Source of the DNA: an uncultured Dysosmobacter sp.
GTDB taxonomy: Bacteria; Bacillota; Clostridia; Oscillospirales; Oscillospiraceae
Length of the DNA: 64,000 bases
Direction: 5' to 3'
Assembly (NCBI GenBank): GCA_947625655.1
Contig: CANQPD010000006.1
Span: 82,237-146,236, forward strand
Position numbers and translations under genes: made by a program. Of the stretch, positions 9,854-18,675 are shown piece after piece. Below the pieces are notes generated by a model, which was not told the origin of the DNA, made no database searches, and was given only the letters and a program-made list of their open reading frames with translations. Positions within the stretch are counted from its first letter, which is position 1. Each line of letters starts with the position of its first letter.

Positions 9854-10627
9854 ATGATCGATACCGTATTGTTTGATATGGGCGGCACGCTGGAGGACAT
9901 CTATACCGATGACGCCAGCCGGGAGGAATCCGCCCGCGAGGTCCTGCGCATCCTCCGTGAAAAGAGGATCGCCGTGGACATGGATGTTCCCACCGCCATC
10001 AAAAAGCTGGCGGACGGCTGGGACCGCTATGCGGCGTACCGCGGCCCGACCAACCGCGAACTGAAGCCGGAGGAGATCTGGGGGAACTATGTCCTCACGG
10101 ACTTCGGCCTGGATTTTGAGACCGTCAAGCCCTTTGCGGAGGAGCTTGCCCACATGTGGGAGGTCACCTATTACCACCGCAGCCTCCGCCCCGGCGTCGT
10201 GGAGATGCTGAAGGGCCTGAAGGGCCTGGGCATGAAGCTGGGCGTCATCAGCAACACCGCCAGCCTGTACCAGGTATTCTGGATTTTGAAGGAGTACGGC
10301 ATCCGGGATTATTTCCAGGATGTGACGCTGTCCTCCGTCACCGGCTACCGCAAGCCGGACCCCAATATTTTCCGGGTCTCTCTGCACCAGGTGCAGTCGG
10401 ATCCCTCCGCCTGCGCCTATGTGGGCGATACGTTTTCCCGGGATGTCATCGGGCCCCAGAGAATGGGCTTCGGCGTGACGTTCCATATCCACTCCCATCT
10501 GACAGCGTCCCGCGACAAGGATGTGCCCAAGGATGTGAGGCCGACCTACAGCATCAGCGATATCTACGAGGTCTATCCCATCCTGAAGAAACGAATTTCG
10601 GAAGAGAAGCTGGCGAAAGCGCAGTGA
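9854..10627 (+). CDS. HAD-superfamily hydrolase (phosphatase-like)
   Basis: A 257-residue haloacid-dehalogenase-type hydrolase. Motif I is LFDMGGTLED at residues 5-14; the usual second catalytic aspartate is replaced by glycine (DMGGT). Motif II is VISNT near 131-135, motif III the lysine of GYRKPDP near 172-178, and motif IV YVGDTFSRDV near 193-202. The replacement of motif I Asp+2 by Gly occurs in several HAD groups, so the activity may differ from a simple phosphatase. It is the last gene of the importer operon, suggesting it acts on a phosphorylated import product. Confidence 0.8.
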   Translation: MIDTVLFDMGGTLEDIYTDDASREESAREVLRILREKRIAVDMDVPTAIKKLADGWDRYAAYRGPTNRELKPEEIWGNYVLTDFGLDFETVKPFAEELAHMWEVTYYHRSLRPGVVEMLKGLKGLGMKLGVISNTASLYQVFWILKEYGIRDYFQDVTLSSVTGYRKPDPNIFRVSLHQVQSDPSACAYVGDTFSRDVIGPQRMGFGVTFHIHSHLTASRDKDVPKDVRPTYSISDIYEVYPILKKRISEEKLAKAQ

Positions 10628-10692
10628 GCGCCCGTCCGGCTCTGATATAGGGGCTTCCGGACACCCTGTCGGAACCCCCGGCCAACAAGAAG

Positions 10693-10726
10693 AAAAGCTC
10701 CCCGGACTGCTGTCCGGGGAGCTTTT
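10693..10726. terminator. Bidirectional terminator
   Basis: A 15-bp perfect stem (AAAAGCTCCCCGGAC with 10712-10726) with a 4-nt loop and T-runs on both sides. It separates the converging HAD and feo operons. Confidence 0.9.
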
Positions 10727-10742
10727 TGCGGTTTTGGGAGGG

Positions 10743-10868
10743 TTATGGGCGGCAGCTTTTTTGGCAGGCGGAGCAGTCGCCGCCGCAGCCGCCCTTCCGG
10801 CGATGGCAGGAACGGAGCGCCAGGGCCAGCCAGCCGCCCAAAAGGGCCAGGATCAGAAATTCCAGCAT
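10743..10868 (-). CDS. FeoB-associated Cys-rich membrane protein
   Basis: A 41-residue protein: one membrane span at about residues 2-18 (LEFLILALLGGWLALAL), then a basic Cys-rich tail with CHRRKGGCGGDCSACQKSC. This matches the small FeoB-associated family that often follows feoB in Firmicutes and may help ferrous iron transfer. The start (ATG 10868) has AAGGAGG 8-9 bp upstream, and the gene lies 13 bp after feoB. Confidence 0.8.
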   Translation of the reverse strand: MLEFLILALLGGWLALALRSCHRRKGGCGGDCSACQKSCRP

Positions 10869-10881
10869 AGCGGGGGCCTCC

Positions 10882-12888
10882 TTATACCAGACACAGGGCG
10901 ATACGGTAGACGAGGAAGGACACCACCCAGGCCACACAGCATTGCAGAACGGCCACGCCGGCGGCTTTCCAGCCGGAGCGCAGCTCCCGCTTCACCGCGG
11001 AAATGGCCGCCACGCAGGGGGTGTACAGCAGGGTGAAGACCAGGAAGCTGACAGCGGTGACAGTGGAGAACAGAGAGCCCAGGGCGGCCGCCGTCACGTC
11101 CGCGCCGGCGCCGGTGAGGATCCCCAGGGTGGAGATGACGGACTCCTTGGCGATAAAGCCGGTGATGAGGGCGGTGGACACCCGCCAGTCGCCGAACCCC
11201 AACGGCGCGAACAGCGGCGCGATCCAGGCGCCCACGGTGGCAAGCAGGCTGTCGGAGCTGTCCGCCACCAGATTCAGCCGGGTGTCAAAGGTCTGGAGGA
11301 ACCAGACCAGAATGGTGGCCACAAAGATGATGGTGAAGGCCCGGGTCAGGAAGTCCTTGGCCTTGTCCCAGCACAGCTGGCCCACGCTTTTGGCGGAGGG
11401 GAAGCGGTAGTTGGGCAGCTCCATGACAAAGGGGACGGGGTTGCCCCGGAAGGCGGTGGCCCCCAGGATCCTGGCCGCCGCGATGCCGACCAAAATGCCG
11501 GTCAGGTAGAGGGCGATCATCACCAGGGCCGCGTGCCTGGGGAAGAAGGCGGCGGTGAAGACGGCGTAAATGGGGATCTTGGCGGAGCAGCTCATGAAGG
11601 GCGTCAGCAGAATGGTCATCCGCCGGTCCCGTTCGGATGCCAGCGTCCGGGTGGCCATGATGGCCGGGACGGAGCAGCCGAAGCCGATGAGCATGGGGAC
11701 GATGCTGCGGCCGGAGAGGCCGATCTTCCGCAGCAGCTGGTCCATGACAAAGGCCACCCGGGCCATGTAGCCGGTGTCCTCCAGAATGGAGAGGAAGAAG
11801 AAAAGGACCACGATAATGGGCAAAAAGCTCAATACGCTGCCCACGCCGGCAAACACGCCGTCGATCAGCAGGCTGTGGACCACCGGGTTCAGCCCGTAGG
11901 CCGTCAGGCCGGCGTCCACCGCGGCGGCGAGGGCGTCGATGCCCGCCGCCAGCAGGTCGGAGAGAAACGCGCCGACGACGTTAAAGGTCAGGTAGAAGAT
12001 CGCCAGCATGATGCCAAAGAAGAGGGGCAGGGCCAGGTATTTGTTGGTGACCACCCGGTCAATGGCCTCGCTGCGCCGCCGCTCTTTGGACTCCCGGCAT
12101 TTGACCACCGTGTCCCGGCAGACGGCTTCGATGAAGTCGTACCGCATGTCCGCCAGGGCGGCGTTGCGGTCCATGCCGTGCTCGTCCTCCATTTCCCGGA
12201 CGCTGTGTTCGATGAGCTCCAGCTCGTTCTGGTCCAGGGCAAGGCGCTGGCGGATGTCCTCGTCGTCCTCAATGAGCTTGGTGGCGGCGAAGCGGACGGG
12301 CAGGCCCGCGGCCTCGGCGTGGTCCTCAATCTGGTGGACCACCGCGTGGATGCAGCGGTGGACGGGGCCGGGGGAGCAGAAGTCGTATACCGCCGGGGTG
12401 GTCTTGCTTTTGGCGGTGCTGACGGCGACGCGGATCAGCTCCTCCACGCCCTCGTTTTTCACGGCGGAGATGGGCACCACCGGGATGCCCAGGGCCCGGG
12501 ACATGCCCTTGACGTCGATGGTGCCGCCGCCGGAGGCCACCTCGTCCATCATGTTCAGCGCCAGCACCATGGGGATGCGCATTTCCATCAGCTGCAGCGT
12601 CAGGTACAGGTTCCGCTCGATGTTGGTGGCGTCCACGATGTTGATGATGCCGTCGGGCTTCTGATTCAGGATGAAGTCCCGGGTGACGATCTCCTCCGGC
12701 GTGTAGGGGCGGATGGAGTAGATGCCCGGCAGGTCCACCACCGTGCAGTCCTTCTGGCCCCGGACCTCGCCGGACTTCTGGTCCACGGTGACGCCGGGGA
12801 AGTTGCCCACATGCTGGTTGGAGCCGGTGAGCTGGTTGAACAGGGTTGTTTTGCCGCAGTTCTGATTGCCGGCCAGCGCGAAGATCAT
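10882..12888 (-). CDS. feoB: Ferrous iron transporter FeoB
   Basis: A 668-residue inner-membrane Fe(II) transporter. The N-terminal GTPase has G1 GNQNCGKTT at 7-15, G3 DLPG near 52-55, G4 NMMD near 112-115 and G5 SAVK near 141-144. Two Gate (nucleoside-recognition-like) membrane regions follow from about residue 280, including the conserved GFGCSVPA and SCSAKIPIYA segments. Its start overlaps the feoA stop (ATGA). Together with feoA and the small Cys-rich protein it forms an iron-uptake operon controlled by the DtxR-like box upstream. Confidence 0.97.
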   Translation of the reverse strand: MIFALAGNQNCGKTTLFNQLTGSNQHVGNFPGVTVDQKSGEVRGQKDCTVVDLPGIYSIRPYTPEEIVTRDFILNQKPDGIINIVDATNIERNLYLTLQLMEMRIPMVLALNMMDEVASGGGTIDVKGMSRALGIPVVPISAVKNEGVEELIRVAVSTAKSKTTPAVYDFCSPGPVHRCIHAVVHQIEDHAEAAGLPVRFAATKLIEDDEDIRQRLALDQNELELIEHSVREMEDEHGMDRNAALADMRYDFIEAVCRDTVVKCRESKERRRSEAIDRVVTNKYLALPLFFGIMLAIFYLTFNVVGAFLSDLLAAGIDALAAAVDAGLTAYGLNPVVHSLLIDGVFAGVGSVLSFLPIIVVLFFFLSILEDTGYMARVAFVMDQLLRKIGLSGRSIVPMLIGFGCSVPAIMATRTLASERDRRMTILLTPFMSCSAKIPIYAVFTAAFFPRHAALVMIALYLTGILVGIAAARILGATAFRGNPVPFVMELPNYRFPSAKSVGQLCWDKAKDFLTRAFTIIFVATILVWFLQTFDTRLNLVADSSDSLLATVGAWIAPLFAPLGFGDWRVSTALITGFIAKESVISTLGILTGAGADVTAAALGSLFSTVTAVSFLVFTLLYTPCVAAISAVKRELRSGWKAAGVAVLQCCVAWVVSFLVYRIALCLV

Positions 12889-13115
12889 GGCTGCCTCACC
12901 TCCACGGAGATGTTGCGGGCGTCCTCTTTCCGCAGGGACAGGGCGTAGCCCCGGACCCGCAGTTCAATGGGGTCCCCCAGGGGAGCGACCTTTTCCACCC
13001 GGACGGCGGTCTTGGGGATCAGCCCCATGTCCAGCAGCCGGAGCCGCAGAGGCCCCTCGCCGCCCACGGCGGTGATGACGGCCTCCTGGCCCAGGGGGAG
13101 CATGTCTAGTGTCAT
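12885..13115 (-). CDS. feoA: Ferrous iron transport protein FeoA
   Basis: A 76-residue SH3-like cytoplasmic protein that assists FeoB. The FeoA core is visible as LRLRLLDMGLIPKT.VRV followed by DPIELRVRGYALSLRKEDA. I start at ATG 13115 because TTTTGGAGGGATACAT precedes it; an upstream in-frame ATG at 13139 lies before this ribosome binding site and next to the operator. It overlaps feoB by 4 nt. Confidence 0.93.
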   Translation of the reverse strand: MTLDMLPLGQEAVITAVGGEGPLRLRLLDMGLIPKTAVRVEKVAPLGDPIELRVRGYALSLRKEDARNISVEVRQP

Positions 13116-13130
13116 ATGTATCCCTCCAAA

Positions 13131-13183
13131 AGTTAGCATATTCTAACTATTGAAAGTTTACCATTGCTAATTTTCCGCGTCAA
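13131..13183 (-). promoter_or_regulatory. feo promoter with DtxR/IdeR-like iron box
   Basis: On the minus strand TTGACG (13178-13183), a 17-bp spacer and TAAACT (13155-13160) form a promoter. Just downstream AGTTAG-N6-CTAACT (13131-13148) is a perfect inverted repeat with TTAG/CTAA arms like DtxR-family operators. Iron-dependent repression of feoAB is the likely meaning. Confidence 0.65.
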
Positions 13184-13309
13184 ATGGAAAAGTGCAGAAA
13201 TGTGCACAGACTTTTTCCGTCGAATTGTATATCTTGGCCAAGACGGCAGCCGGAACGTCTGTCTTGCGCCGGAGGAGGGGGTGTGTTATACTGCCGGTGA
13301 GGTGATGTT

Positions 13310-13675
13310 ATGTTTTCGTTCAACCATTTTAATTTCAATGTCTCCGATCTGGACAGGGCCATCCAATTTTACAAGGACGCCCTGGGGCTGGAGCCGGTGC
13401 GCCGGAAGGAGGCGGAGGACGGCAGCTTCGTCATCGTGTTCCTGGGGGACGGGAAGACGGACTTCCGGCTGGAGCTGACCTGGCTGCGGGACCATCCCCA
13501 GAAGTACGACCTGGGGGAGTGCGAGTTCCATCTGGCCATGCAGGCGGCGGATTTTCAGGCGGCCTATGAAAAGCACAAGGCCATGGGCTGTGTGTGCTTT
13601 GAAAATCCCGCCATGGGGATCTACTTTATCTCCGACCCGGACGGCTACTGGATCGAGATGATCCCCACGCGGTGA
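13310..13675 (+). CDS. VOC-family glyoxalase I-like protein
   Basis: A 121-residue vicinal-oxygen-chelate protein built of two beta-alpha-beta-beta-beta modules. Likely metal ligands are H6 (FNHFNFNV), the Glu of RLELT near residue 55, the His of CEFHLAM and the Glu of WIEMIP near 118, which is the glyoxalase I order. This supports a lactoylglutathione-lyase-like fold, though a clostridial host without glutathione may use another thiol adduct. GGTGAGGTG precedes the ATG. A TTGCGC-17-TATACT promoter is possible at 13264-13292. Confidence 0.8.
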   Translation: MFSFNHFNFNVSDLDRAIQFYKDALGLEPVRRKEAEDGSFVIVFLGDGKTDFRLELTWLRDHPQKYDLGECEFHLAMQAADFQAAYEKHKAMGCVCFENPAMGIYFISDPDGYWIEMIPTR

Positions 13676-13691
13676 CGCGGCGGAGAGGGAG

Positions 13692-13719
13692 GGCACCGGC
13701 GGAAATCTCCGCCGGTGCC
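13692..13719 (+). terminator. Terminator after glyoxalase-like gene
   Basis: A 12-bp stem (GGCACCGGCGGA with 13708-13719), AATC loop, then TGTGTTTGTTG. Confidence 0.7.
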
Positions 13720-13813
13720 TGTGTTTGTTGCTGCTTTGTCATTTTTTGTTATGGAAATGAGGGGAATTTCGCCCGATTCTCGTTATGATAGGAGCAGAAA
13801 GGAGCGCTGCCAT

Positions 13814-15103
13814 ATGAGAAGGATACGCCTGCTTGCACCGCTGATGGCGCTTTTCCTGCTGACGGTTTCCGTTTCCGCGCTGGATGTGGCGGAGAAGCCC
13901 ATTTCCAACGGGGGCTATACCCACTATGCCATCGACAGTGACGGGCTGCTGTGGGCCTGGGGCGACAGCTTCCACGGCGGCATCACCGCGGATCGCGACC
14001 TGGAATGGGAGGAAGCGGTGCCGGAGGTGAAGAACGCCCGGAATGCCTGCGTGGGCTTTGTGGCCGGCCTGGCGGTGGATGGGGACGGCGTCCTCTGGGG
14101 CTTTGGCAGTGACCATGCGGGAAAGCTGATGGGAAAGGACGCCTCCCAGGGGGCGGTCCGACTGATGGACCATGTGGTATACGCCGAGGTCTGGGACGTG
14201 AGCTGCTGCGCGCTGAAGGACGACGGGACGCTGTGGGCGTGGGGCGGCGGCACGGACGCCGCCACCGGCGGGCCGATCCGGGAGCCGTATCAGGTGATGG
14301 ACCATGTGCGGGCTTTCTGCGGCGACTATGTCCAGCTGGAGGACGGCACCTGGGTGGAGCGGCGGTACAACGCAGATGGAGTCAATTTTGAGATCCTCCC
14401 CCTGGCGGACAATGTGGTAAAGCTGCGGATGGACTATGCCGCAGACGCGCTGCTGTTGCTGGGAGAGAACGGGGATCTCTACCGGGCGGCCCGGAATGAC
14501 CAGGGCTGGTATGGCGGGCCGGAGCTGCTATTGGAACATGTAGTGACATTTTACGGCAATACCGCTGTCACAGCCGACGGAACCCTGTGGGCCTGGAGCA
14601 ATGACCGCCCCGCCATCCTGAAGGACGGCGCGCCGGATCCTTCGGATCCCTATGAGAGCTTATCGGCCGAAGAACTGGCAATCCCGGTGAAGATCACGGA
14701 GGGCGTCCGGTACGCGGAGGCCAGCGAGGACTGTACGCTGGCAATCATGGCGGACGGCAGCCTGTGGGAACTGCCCAGCGCGTATCATGTGTCCATTCAG
14801 GAGGAATATCCTCCGGAGCAGTTCCCGGAGGTGCAGACGGCGTGCCGAAAGCTGCTGGATCAGACTGCGCCAGTTCAGTGGTTCGAGGGGGATCCCGATG
14901 CCCCGGCCCCGGTGCTGCTGGCAGCCCCGGAGACCGCTGCGGAGGCGGAAGACCCTGCGGAGACAGTACCGCCGGAAGGTTTGGAGACGGAAATGCCAGT
15001 CGGAACGGCTTCATCCGATCGGGAGATTCCCAACTGGGCGGCGCTGGTATCCTTGCTGCCCTTGGCGGCAGCAGTGGTTTGGCACCTGCGGAAGAAAGGA
15101 TAA
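13814..15103 (+). CDS. Secreted RCC1-repeat-like surface protein
   Basis: A 429-residue exported protein. A signal peptide (RRIRLLAPLMALFLLTVSVSA) is followed by repeated blades with an LLWAWGDS-type signature: LLWAWGDS, VLWGFGSD, TLWAWGGG, TLWAWSND and SLWELPS. This resembles RCC1/BLIP-II beta-propeller repeats. A Pro/Glu-rich linker leads to a C-terminal hydrophobic span with a basic tail (..VVWHLRKKG), so it is probably membrane-anchored outside the cell. The start ATG 13814 follows AAAGGAG; 33 in-frame upstream codons are not needed. A role in adhesion or protein binding is only a guess. Confidence 0.7.
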   Translation: MRRIRLLAPLMALFLLTVSVSALDVAEKPISNGGYTHYAIDSDGLLWAWGDSFHGGITADRDLEWEEAVPEVKNARNACVGFVAGLAVDGDGVLWGFGSDHAGKLMGKDASQGAVRLMDHVVYAEVWDVSCCALKDDGTLWAWGGGTDAATGGPIREPYQVMDHVRAFCGDYVQLEDGTWVERRYNADGVNFEILPLADNVVKLRMDYAADALLLLGENGDLYRAARNDQGWYGGPELLLEHVVTFYGNTAVTADGTLWAWSNDRPAILKDGAPDPSDPYESLSAEELAIPVKITEGVRYAEASEDCTLAIMADGSLWELPSAYHVSIQEEYPPEQFPEVQTACRKLLDQTAPVQWFEGDPDAPAPVLLAAPETAAEAEDPAETVPPEGLETEMPVGTASSDREIPNWAALVSLLPLAAAVVWHLRKKG

Positions 15104-15108
15104 GACAA

Positions 15109-15134
15109 GCCCCCGGCACAGCTGTGCCGGGGGC
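15109..15134. terminator. Bidirectional terminator (perfect palindrome)
   Basis: A 26-nt perfect palindrome (GCCCCCGGCACA arms) lies between the converging RCC1-like gene and lysA. Confidence 0.8.
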
Positions 15135-15147
15135 TGCTATGTTTCGC

Positions 15148-16404
15148 TTACCACACCACCGTGGCGAAATAGTCCTCCAGGGTCTCCGCCCGGCGGATCA
15201 GCTCCACGGAGCCGTCCTCACGCAGCAGCAGCTCGGCGGAGCGGAGCTTGCCGTTGTAGTTATACCCCATGGCGTGGCCGTGGGCGCCGGTGTCGTGGAT
15301 CACCAGCAGGTCGCCCATGTCGATTTTCGGCAGCATGCGGTCGATGGCGAACTTGTCGTTGTTCTCGCACAGGCTGCCCACCACGTCGTACTTGTGGTCG
15401 CAGGGGGCGTCCTCCTTGCCCATCACCGTGATGTGGTGGTAGGAGCCGTACATGGCGGGGCGCATCAGGTTGCAGGCGCAGGCGTCCACGCCGATATACT
15501 CCTTGTAGATGTGCTTTTCGTGGATGGCCCGGGTGACCAGGTGGCCATAGGGGGCCAGCATGAAGCGGCCCAGCTCCGTGTACAGCGCCACGTCACCCAT
15601 GCCGGCGGGCACCAGGATCTCCTCATAGGCGCGCCGCACGCCCTCGCCGATGGCGGCGATGTCGTTGGCGGGCTGCTCGGGGCGGTAGGGGATGCCCACG
15701 CCGCCGGAGAGGTTGATGAAGGTGATGTGGACGCCGGTTTCCTCCTTCAGCTCCACCGCCAGCCGGAATAGGATGCGGGCCAGGGCGGGGTAATAGTCGT
15801 TGGAGAGGGTGTTGGAGGCCAGGAAGCTGTGGATGCCGAACTCTTTGGCGCCCATGGCGGCAAGGCGCCGGAAGGCCTCGGCGATCTGGGTGCGGGTCAT
15901 GCCGTATTTGGCGTCGCCGGGGTTGTCCATCACCTGGAAGCCCTCCCGGGTCTCGCCCAGGGTGAACACGCCGCCGGGATTGTAGCGGCAGCAGATCTTC
16001 TGGGGGACGTGGCCGATGGACTGCTCCAGGAAATCCACCAGGGTCAGGTCGTCCAGATTGATGATGGCGCCCAGGCGGTCCGCCAGCTGGAATTCCCGCG
16101 CGGGGGTGTTGTTGGAGGAGAACATGATGCCCTCGCCGGTGACGCCGCAGCGCTCCGCCATCAGCAGCTCCGCCTCGGAGGAGCAGTCGCAGCCGCAGCC
16201 CTCTTCCTGCAAGAGCTTCAAAATCGCGGGGGTGGGGGTGGCCTTGACCGCGAAATACTCCCGGTAGCCGGGGTTCCAGGCGAAGGCGGCCCGCAGGCGG
16301 CGGGCGTTTTCCCGGATGCCCCGCTCGTCATAGATGTGGAAGGGGGTGGGGTACTGGGCGGCGATGGCCTCCAGCTGGTCTTTTGTCACAAAGGGCGTTT
16401 TCAT
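15148..16404 (-). CDS. lysA: Diaminopimelate decarboxylase
   Basis: A 418-residue PLP enzyme of the alanine-racemase-fold decarboxylase group. It makes L-lysine from meso-diaminopimelate, the last step of lysine synthesis. The PLP lysine is in YFAVKATP near residue 54. GIHSFLASN and NLSGGVGIP follow in the barrel, and the active-site cysteine motif appears as GSLCENND near 341-348. Length fits LysA. It is a single gene with its own terminator. Related ornithine or carboxynorspermidine decarboxylases are less likely but share the fold. Confidence 0.85.
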   Translation of the reverse strand: MKTPFVTKDQLEAIAAQYPTPFHIYDERGIRENARRLRAAFAWNPGYREYFAVKATPTPAILKLLQEEGCGCDCSSEAELLMAERCGVTGEGIMFSSNNTPAREFQLADRLGAIINLDDLTLVDFLEQSIGHVPQKICCRYNPGGVFTLGETREGFQVMDNPGDAKYGMTRTQIAEAFRRLAAMGAKEFGIHSFLASNTLSNDYYPALARILFRLAVELKEETGVHITFINLSGGVGIPYRPEQPANDIAAIGEGVRRAYEEILVPAGMGDVALYTELGRFMLAPYGHLVTRAIHEKHIYKEYIGVDACACNLMRPAMYGSYHHITVMGKEDAPCDHKYDVVGSLCENNDKFAIDRMLPKIDMGDLLVIHDTGAHGHAMGYNYNGKLRSAELLLREDGSVELIRRAETLEDYFATVVW

Positions 16405-16596
16405 AGGCGTGACCTCGAATCTTTTCAGTATGGCCGGGTCATGGGGCCCGAAGATGGGTATTATTTTACGGTTTTCAGGCGGCGTCTGTCAAGGAATTTG
16501 GCAAGAAACGGCGATATGCACGGGATTTGGCGGATCTGGGCGGGCGGTTTCGTCAGGTTTTACGCCGGTGGTTATTCTTTCGGGAAAATAACTCCC

Positions 16597-16625
16597 TTGT
16601 TTTTCCCGGGACGGAGGGGTACAAT
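16597..16625 (+). promoter_or_regulatory. Promoter of selenium operon
   Basis: TTGTTT (16597-16602), a 17-bp spacer and TACAAT (16620-16625), 42 bp upstream of yedF. Confidence 0.6.
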
Positions 16626-16667
16626 GGGGGAGAAAACAAGCCGCTCCGGCGGGGAAAGAGGTCGTTT

Positions 16668-17285
16668 ATGCAGAACATCGTTGTGAATGCCGTTGGCGAG
16701 CAGTGCCCCATCCCGGTGGTGAAGGCCACCCGCGCCCTGCGGGAGATGACGGAGCCGGGGACGCTGGAGGTCCATGTGGACAATGAGATCGCCGTGCAGA
16801 ACCTGACGCGGATGGCGGCGGGCCACCACCTGGCATCCAGGGCGGAGAAGATCGGGGAGAGAGAATTCGTGGTCACCGTGGAGGTGACGGCCCCCATGGG
16901 CGACACGCCTGTGGAGGAGCCGGAGCCGGCCTGCGTGCCGGACCAGCGGGGCGACCTGGTGGTGGCGGTGGACACCGACGCCATGGGCCGGGGCAGCGAC
17001 GAGCTGGGCCGGACGCTGATAAAGGGCTTCCTCTTTGCCGTCAGCCAGCTGCCTCAGCTTCCCAAGACCATCCTGTTCTACAACGGCGGCGCCAAGCTGA
17101 CGGTGGAGGGCAGCGACTCCCTGGAGGATCTGAAGAACATGGAGGCCCAGGGGGTGGAGATCCTGACCTGCGGCACCTGCCTGAACTACTACGGCCTGAC
17201 GGAAAAGCTGGCGGTGGGGAGCGCCACCAATATGTACAGCATCGTGGAGACCCTGGCCGCCGCGGGCAAGGTGATCAAGCCGTGA
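16668..17285 (+). CDS. yedF: Selenium-metabolism sulfurtransferase-like protein YedF
   Basis: A 205-residue two-domain protein. The N-terminal TusA-like domain has the CPxP motif (GEQCPIPVVKA) near residue 10. The C-terminal DsrE-like domain has paired cysteines in TCGTCLNYYG near 169-178. This fusion is the selenium-linked YedF family, proposed to carry reduced Se or S persulfides. The start is ATG 16668 after GAAAGAGG; 47 in-frame upstream codons are shadow sequence. Its stop overlaps the next start (GTGA), so it is coupled to the class V aminotransferase. Confidence 0.9.
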   Translation: MQNIVVNAVGEQCPIPVVKATRALREMTEPGTLEVHVDNEIAVQNLTRMAAGHHLASRAEKIGEREFVVTVEVTAPMGDTPVEEPEPACVPDQRGDLVVAVDTDAMGRGSDELGRTLIKGFLFAVSQLPQLPKTILFYNGGAKLTVEGSDSLEDLKNMEAQGVEILTCGTCLNYYGLTEKLAVGSATNMYSIVETLAAAGKVIKP

Positions 17286-18424
17286 TCTATCTGGACAACG
17301 CCGCCACCACCCGGCCCAAGCCCATCGGCGTGGCGGAGGCGGTGACGGAGGCCATGATGTCCTGGGGGAACTGCGGCCGGGGCGCTCATGACGACGCGCT
17401 GTCCGCCGCCCGGACAGTGTTTGCCGTCCGGCAGCGGCTGGCGGACCTGTTGGGCTGCCCCCGGGCGGACCGGGTGGCCTTCACGCCCAACTCCACCATG
17501 GCGCTGAACATCGCCATCGGCGGCCTGCTGGGGCCGGGGGACCATGTGATCTCCACGGACCTGGAGCACAACTCCGTCCTGCGGCCCCTGTACCGCCTGC
17601 GGGCCCAGGGGGCGGCGGTGGACTTCGTGCCCGCAGACCGCCGGGGGCGGATCGACTATGACGGGTTTGAGCGGCTGCTGCGGCCGGACACCCGGGCGGT
17701 GGTCTGCACCCACGCCTCCAATTTGACGGGGGACATGGTGGACATCGGCCGGGTGGGGGAATTCTGCCGCAAGCATGGGCTGCTGTTCATCCTGGACGCC
17801 TCCCAGACGGCGGGGGTGTTTCCCATCGACATGGCGGCCCAGCACATCGACGTGGTGTGCTTCACCGGCCACAAAAGCCTGCTGGGGCCCCAGGGCACCG
17901 GCGGGCTGTGCGTGGGGGAGGGCGTGGACATCCGGCCCTTCGCCGTGGGCGGCACCGGCGTCCAGAGCTTTCTGGAGACCCAGCCGGAGGAGTACCCCAC
18001 CCGGCTGGAGGCCGGGACCCTGAACAGCCATGGCATCGCCGGGCTGGGGGCGGCCCTGGCGTACATCGAAGAGACGGGCATGGACGCCATCCGCGCCCAC
18101 GAGGCGGCCCTGGCCCGGCGGTTTTACGAGGCCGTCCGGGATCTGCCGGGAGTGACGGTATACGGCGACTTTGACGCGGCGGAGCGGGCCCCCATCGTGA
18201 CGCTGAACATCGCCGATTTGGATTCGGCGGAGGTCTCCGACGAGCTGGCGGAGCGGTTCGGCATCGCCACCCGCCCCGGCGCCCACTGCGCCCCCCGGCT
18301 CCACCGGGCGCTGGGCACCGCGGGGCAGGGGGCCGTCCGGTTCTCCTGGGGCTGGGCCAACACGGCGGCGGAGACGGACGCGGCGGCGGAGGCCGTCCGC
18401 GTTCTGGCAGAGGAGGCCCTGTGA
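17282..18424 (+). CDS. Class V aminotransferase (cysteine desulfurase / selenocysteine lyase type)
   Basis: A 380-residue PLP enzyme that would release S from cysteine or Se from selenocysteine. It starts with the family hallmark YLDNAATTRPKP, has the PLP lysine in FTGHKSLLGP near residue 200, and the catalytic cysteine in RPGAHCAPRLH near residue 338. The start is GTG 17282, overlapping yedF. Its neighbours (YedF, DUF3343) suggest supply of selenium rather than Fe-S cluster assembly. Confidence 0.88.
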   Translation: MIYLDNAATTRPKPIGVAEAVTEAMMSWGNCGRGAHDDALSAARTVFAVRQRLADLLGCPRADRVAFTPNSTMALNIAIGGLLGPGDHVISTDLEHNSVLRPLYRLRAQGAAVDFVPADRRGRIDYDGFERLLRPDTRAVVCTHASNLTGDMVDIGRVGEFCRKHGLLFILDASQTAGVFPIDMAAQHIDVVCFTGHKSLLGPQGTGGLCVGEGVDIRPFAVGGTGVQSFLETQPEEYPTRLEAGTLNSHGIAGLGAALAYIEETGMDAIRAHEAALARRFYEAVRDLPGVTVYGDFDAAERAPIVTLNIADLDSAEVSDELAERFGIATRPGAHCAPRLHRALGTAGQGAVRFSWGWANTAAETDAAAEAVRVLAEEAL

Positions 18425-18425
18425 C

Positions 18426-18662
18426 ATGCGGGAGCGGACGGAGAAATGCATCGTCACCTTCCGCACCACCACCGGAGCCATGGCCATGGAGCGCGCCTGC
18501 AAGGCGGCGGGGGTGCCGGGGCGGCTGATCCCCGTGCCCCGCAGCATCACCGCCGGGTGCGGCATGTGCTGGACCGCGCCGCCCGCCGCCCGGGAGGCGG
18601 TGGAGGAGCTGGTGATGAAACAGGGCTTGGATGTGGACGGCGTCTATGCTATAATCCTTTGA
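18426..18662 (+). CDS. DUF3343 putative Se/S carrier protein
   Basis: A 78-residue protein of the DUF3343 family, which co-occurs with YedE/YedF and is proposed to carry selenium or sulfur. Key features are TFRTTTGAMAME near the N-terminus and the cysteine motif PRSITAGCGMCW near residues 38-49. It starts 1 bp after the aminotransferase stop. A paralogue of the same length (39516-39752) heads the yedE operon; that copy keeps the first cysteine (DCGIAW) and lacks the second. Confidence 0.82.
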   Translation: MRERTEKCIVTFRTTTGAMAMERACKAAGVPGRLIPVPRSITAGCGMCWTAPPAAREAVEELVMKQGLDVDGVYAIIL

Positions 18663-18675
18663 GAGGTGATGCCCT

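Noticed and set aside
10726..12948. Long plus-strand open frame of 740 codons opposite feoB
   Set aside because: It is the antisense shadow of feoB in GC-rich DNA, with His/Gly/Gln-rich composition and no ribosome binding site.
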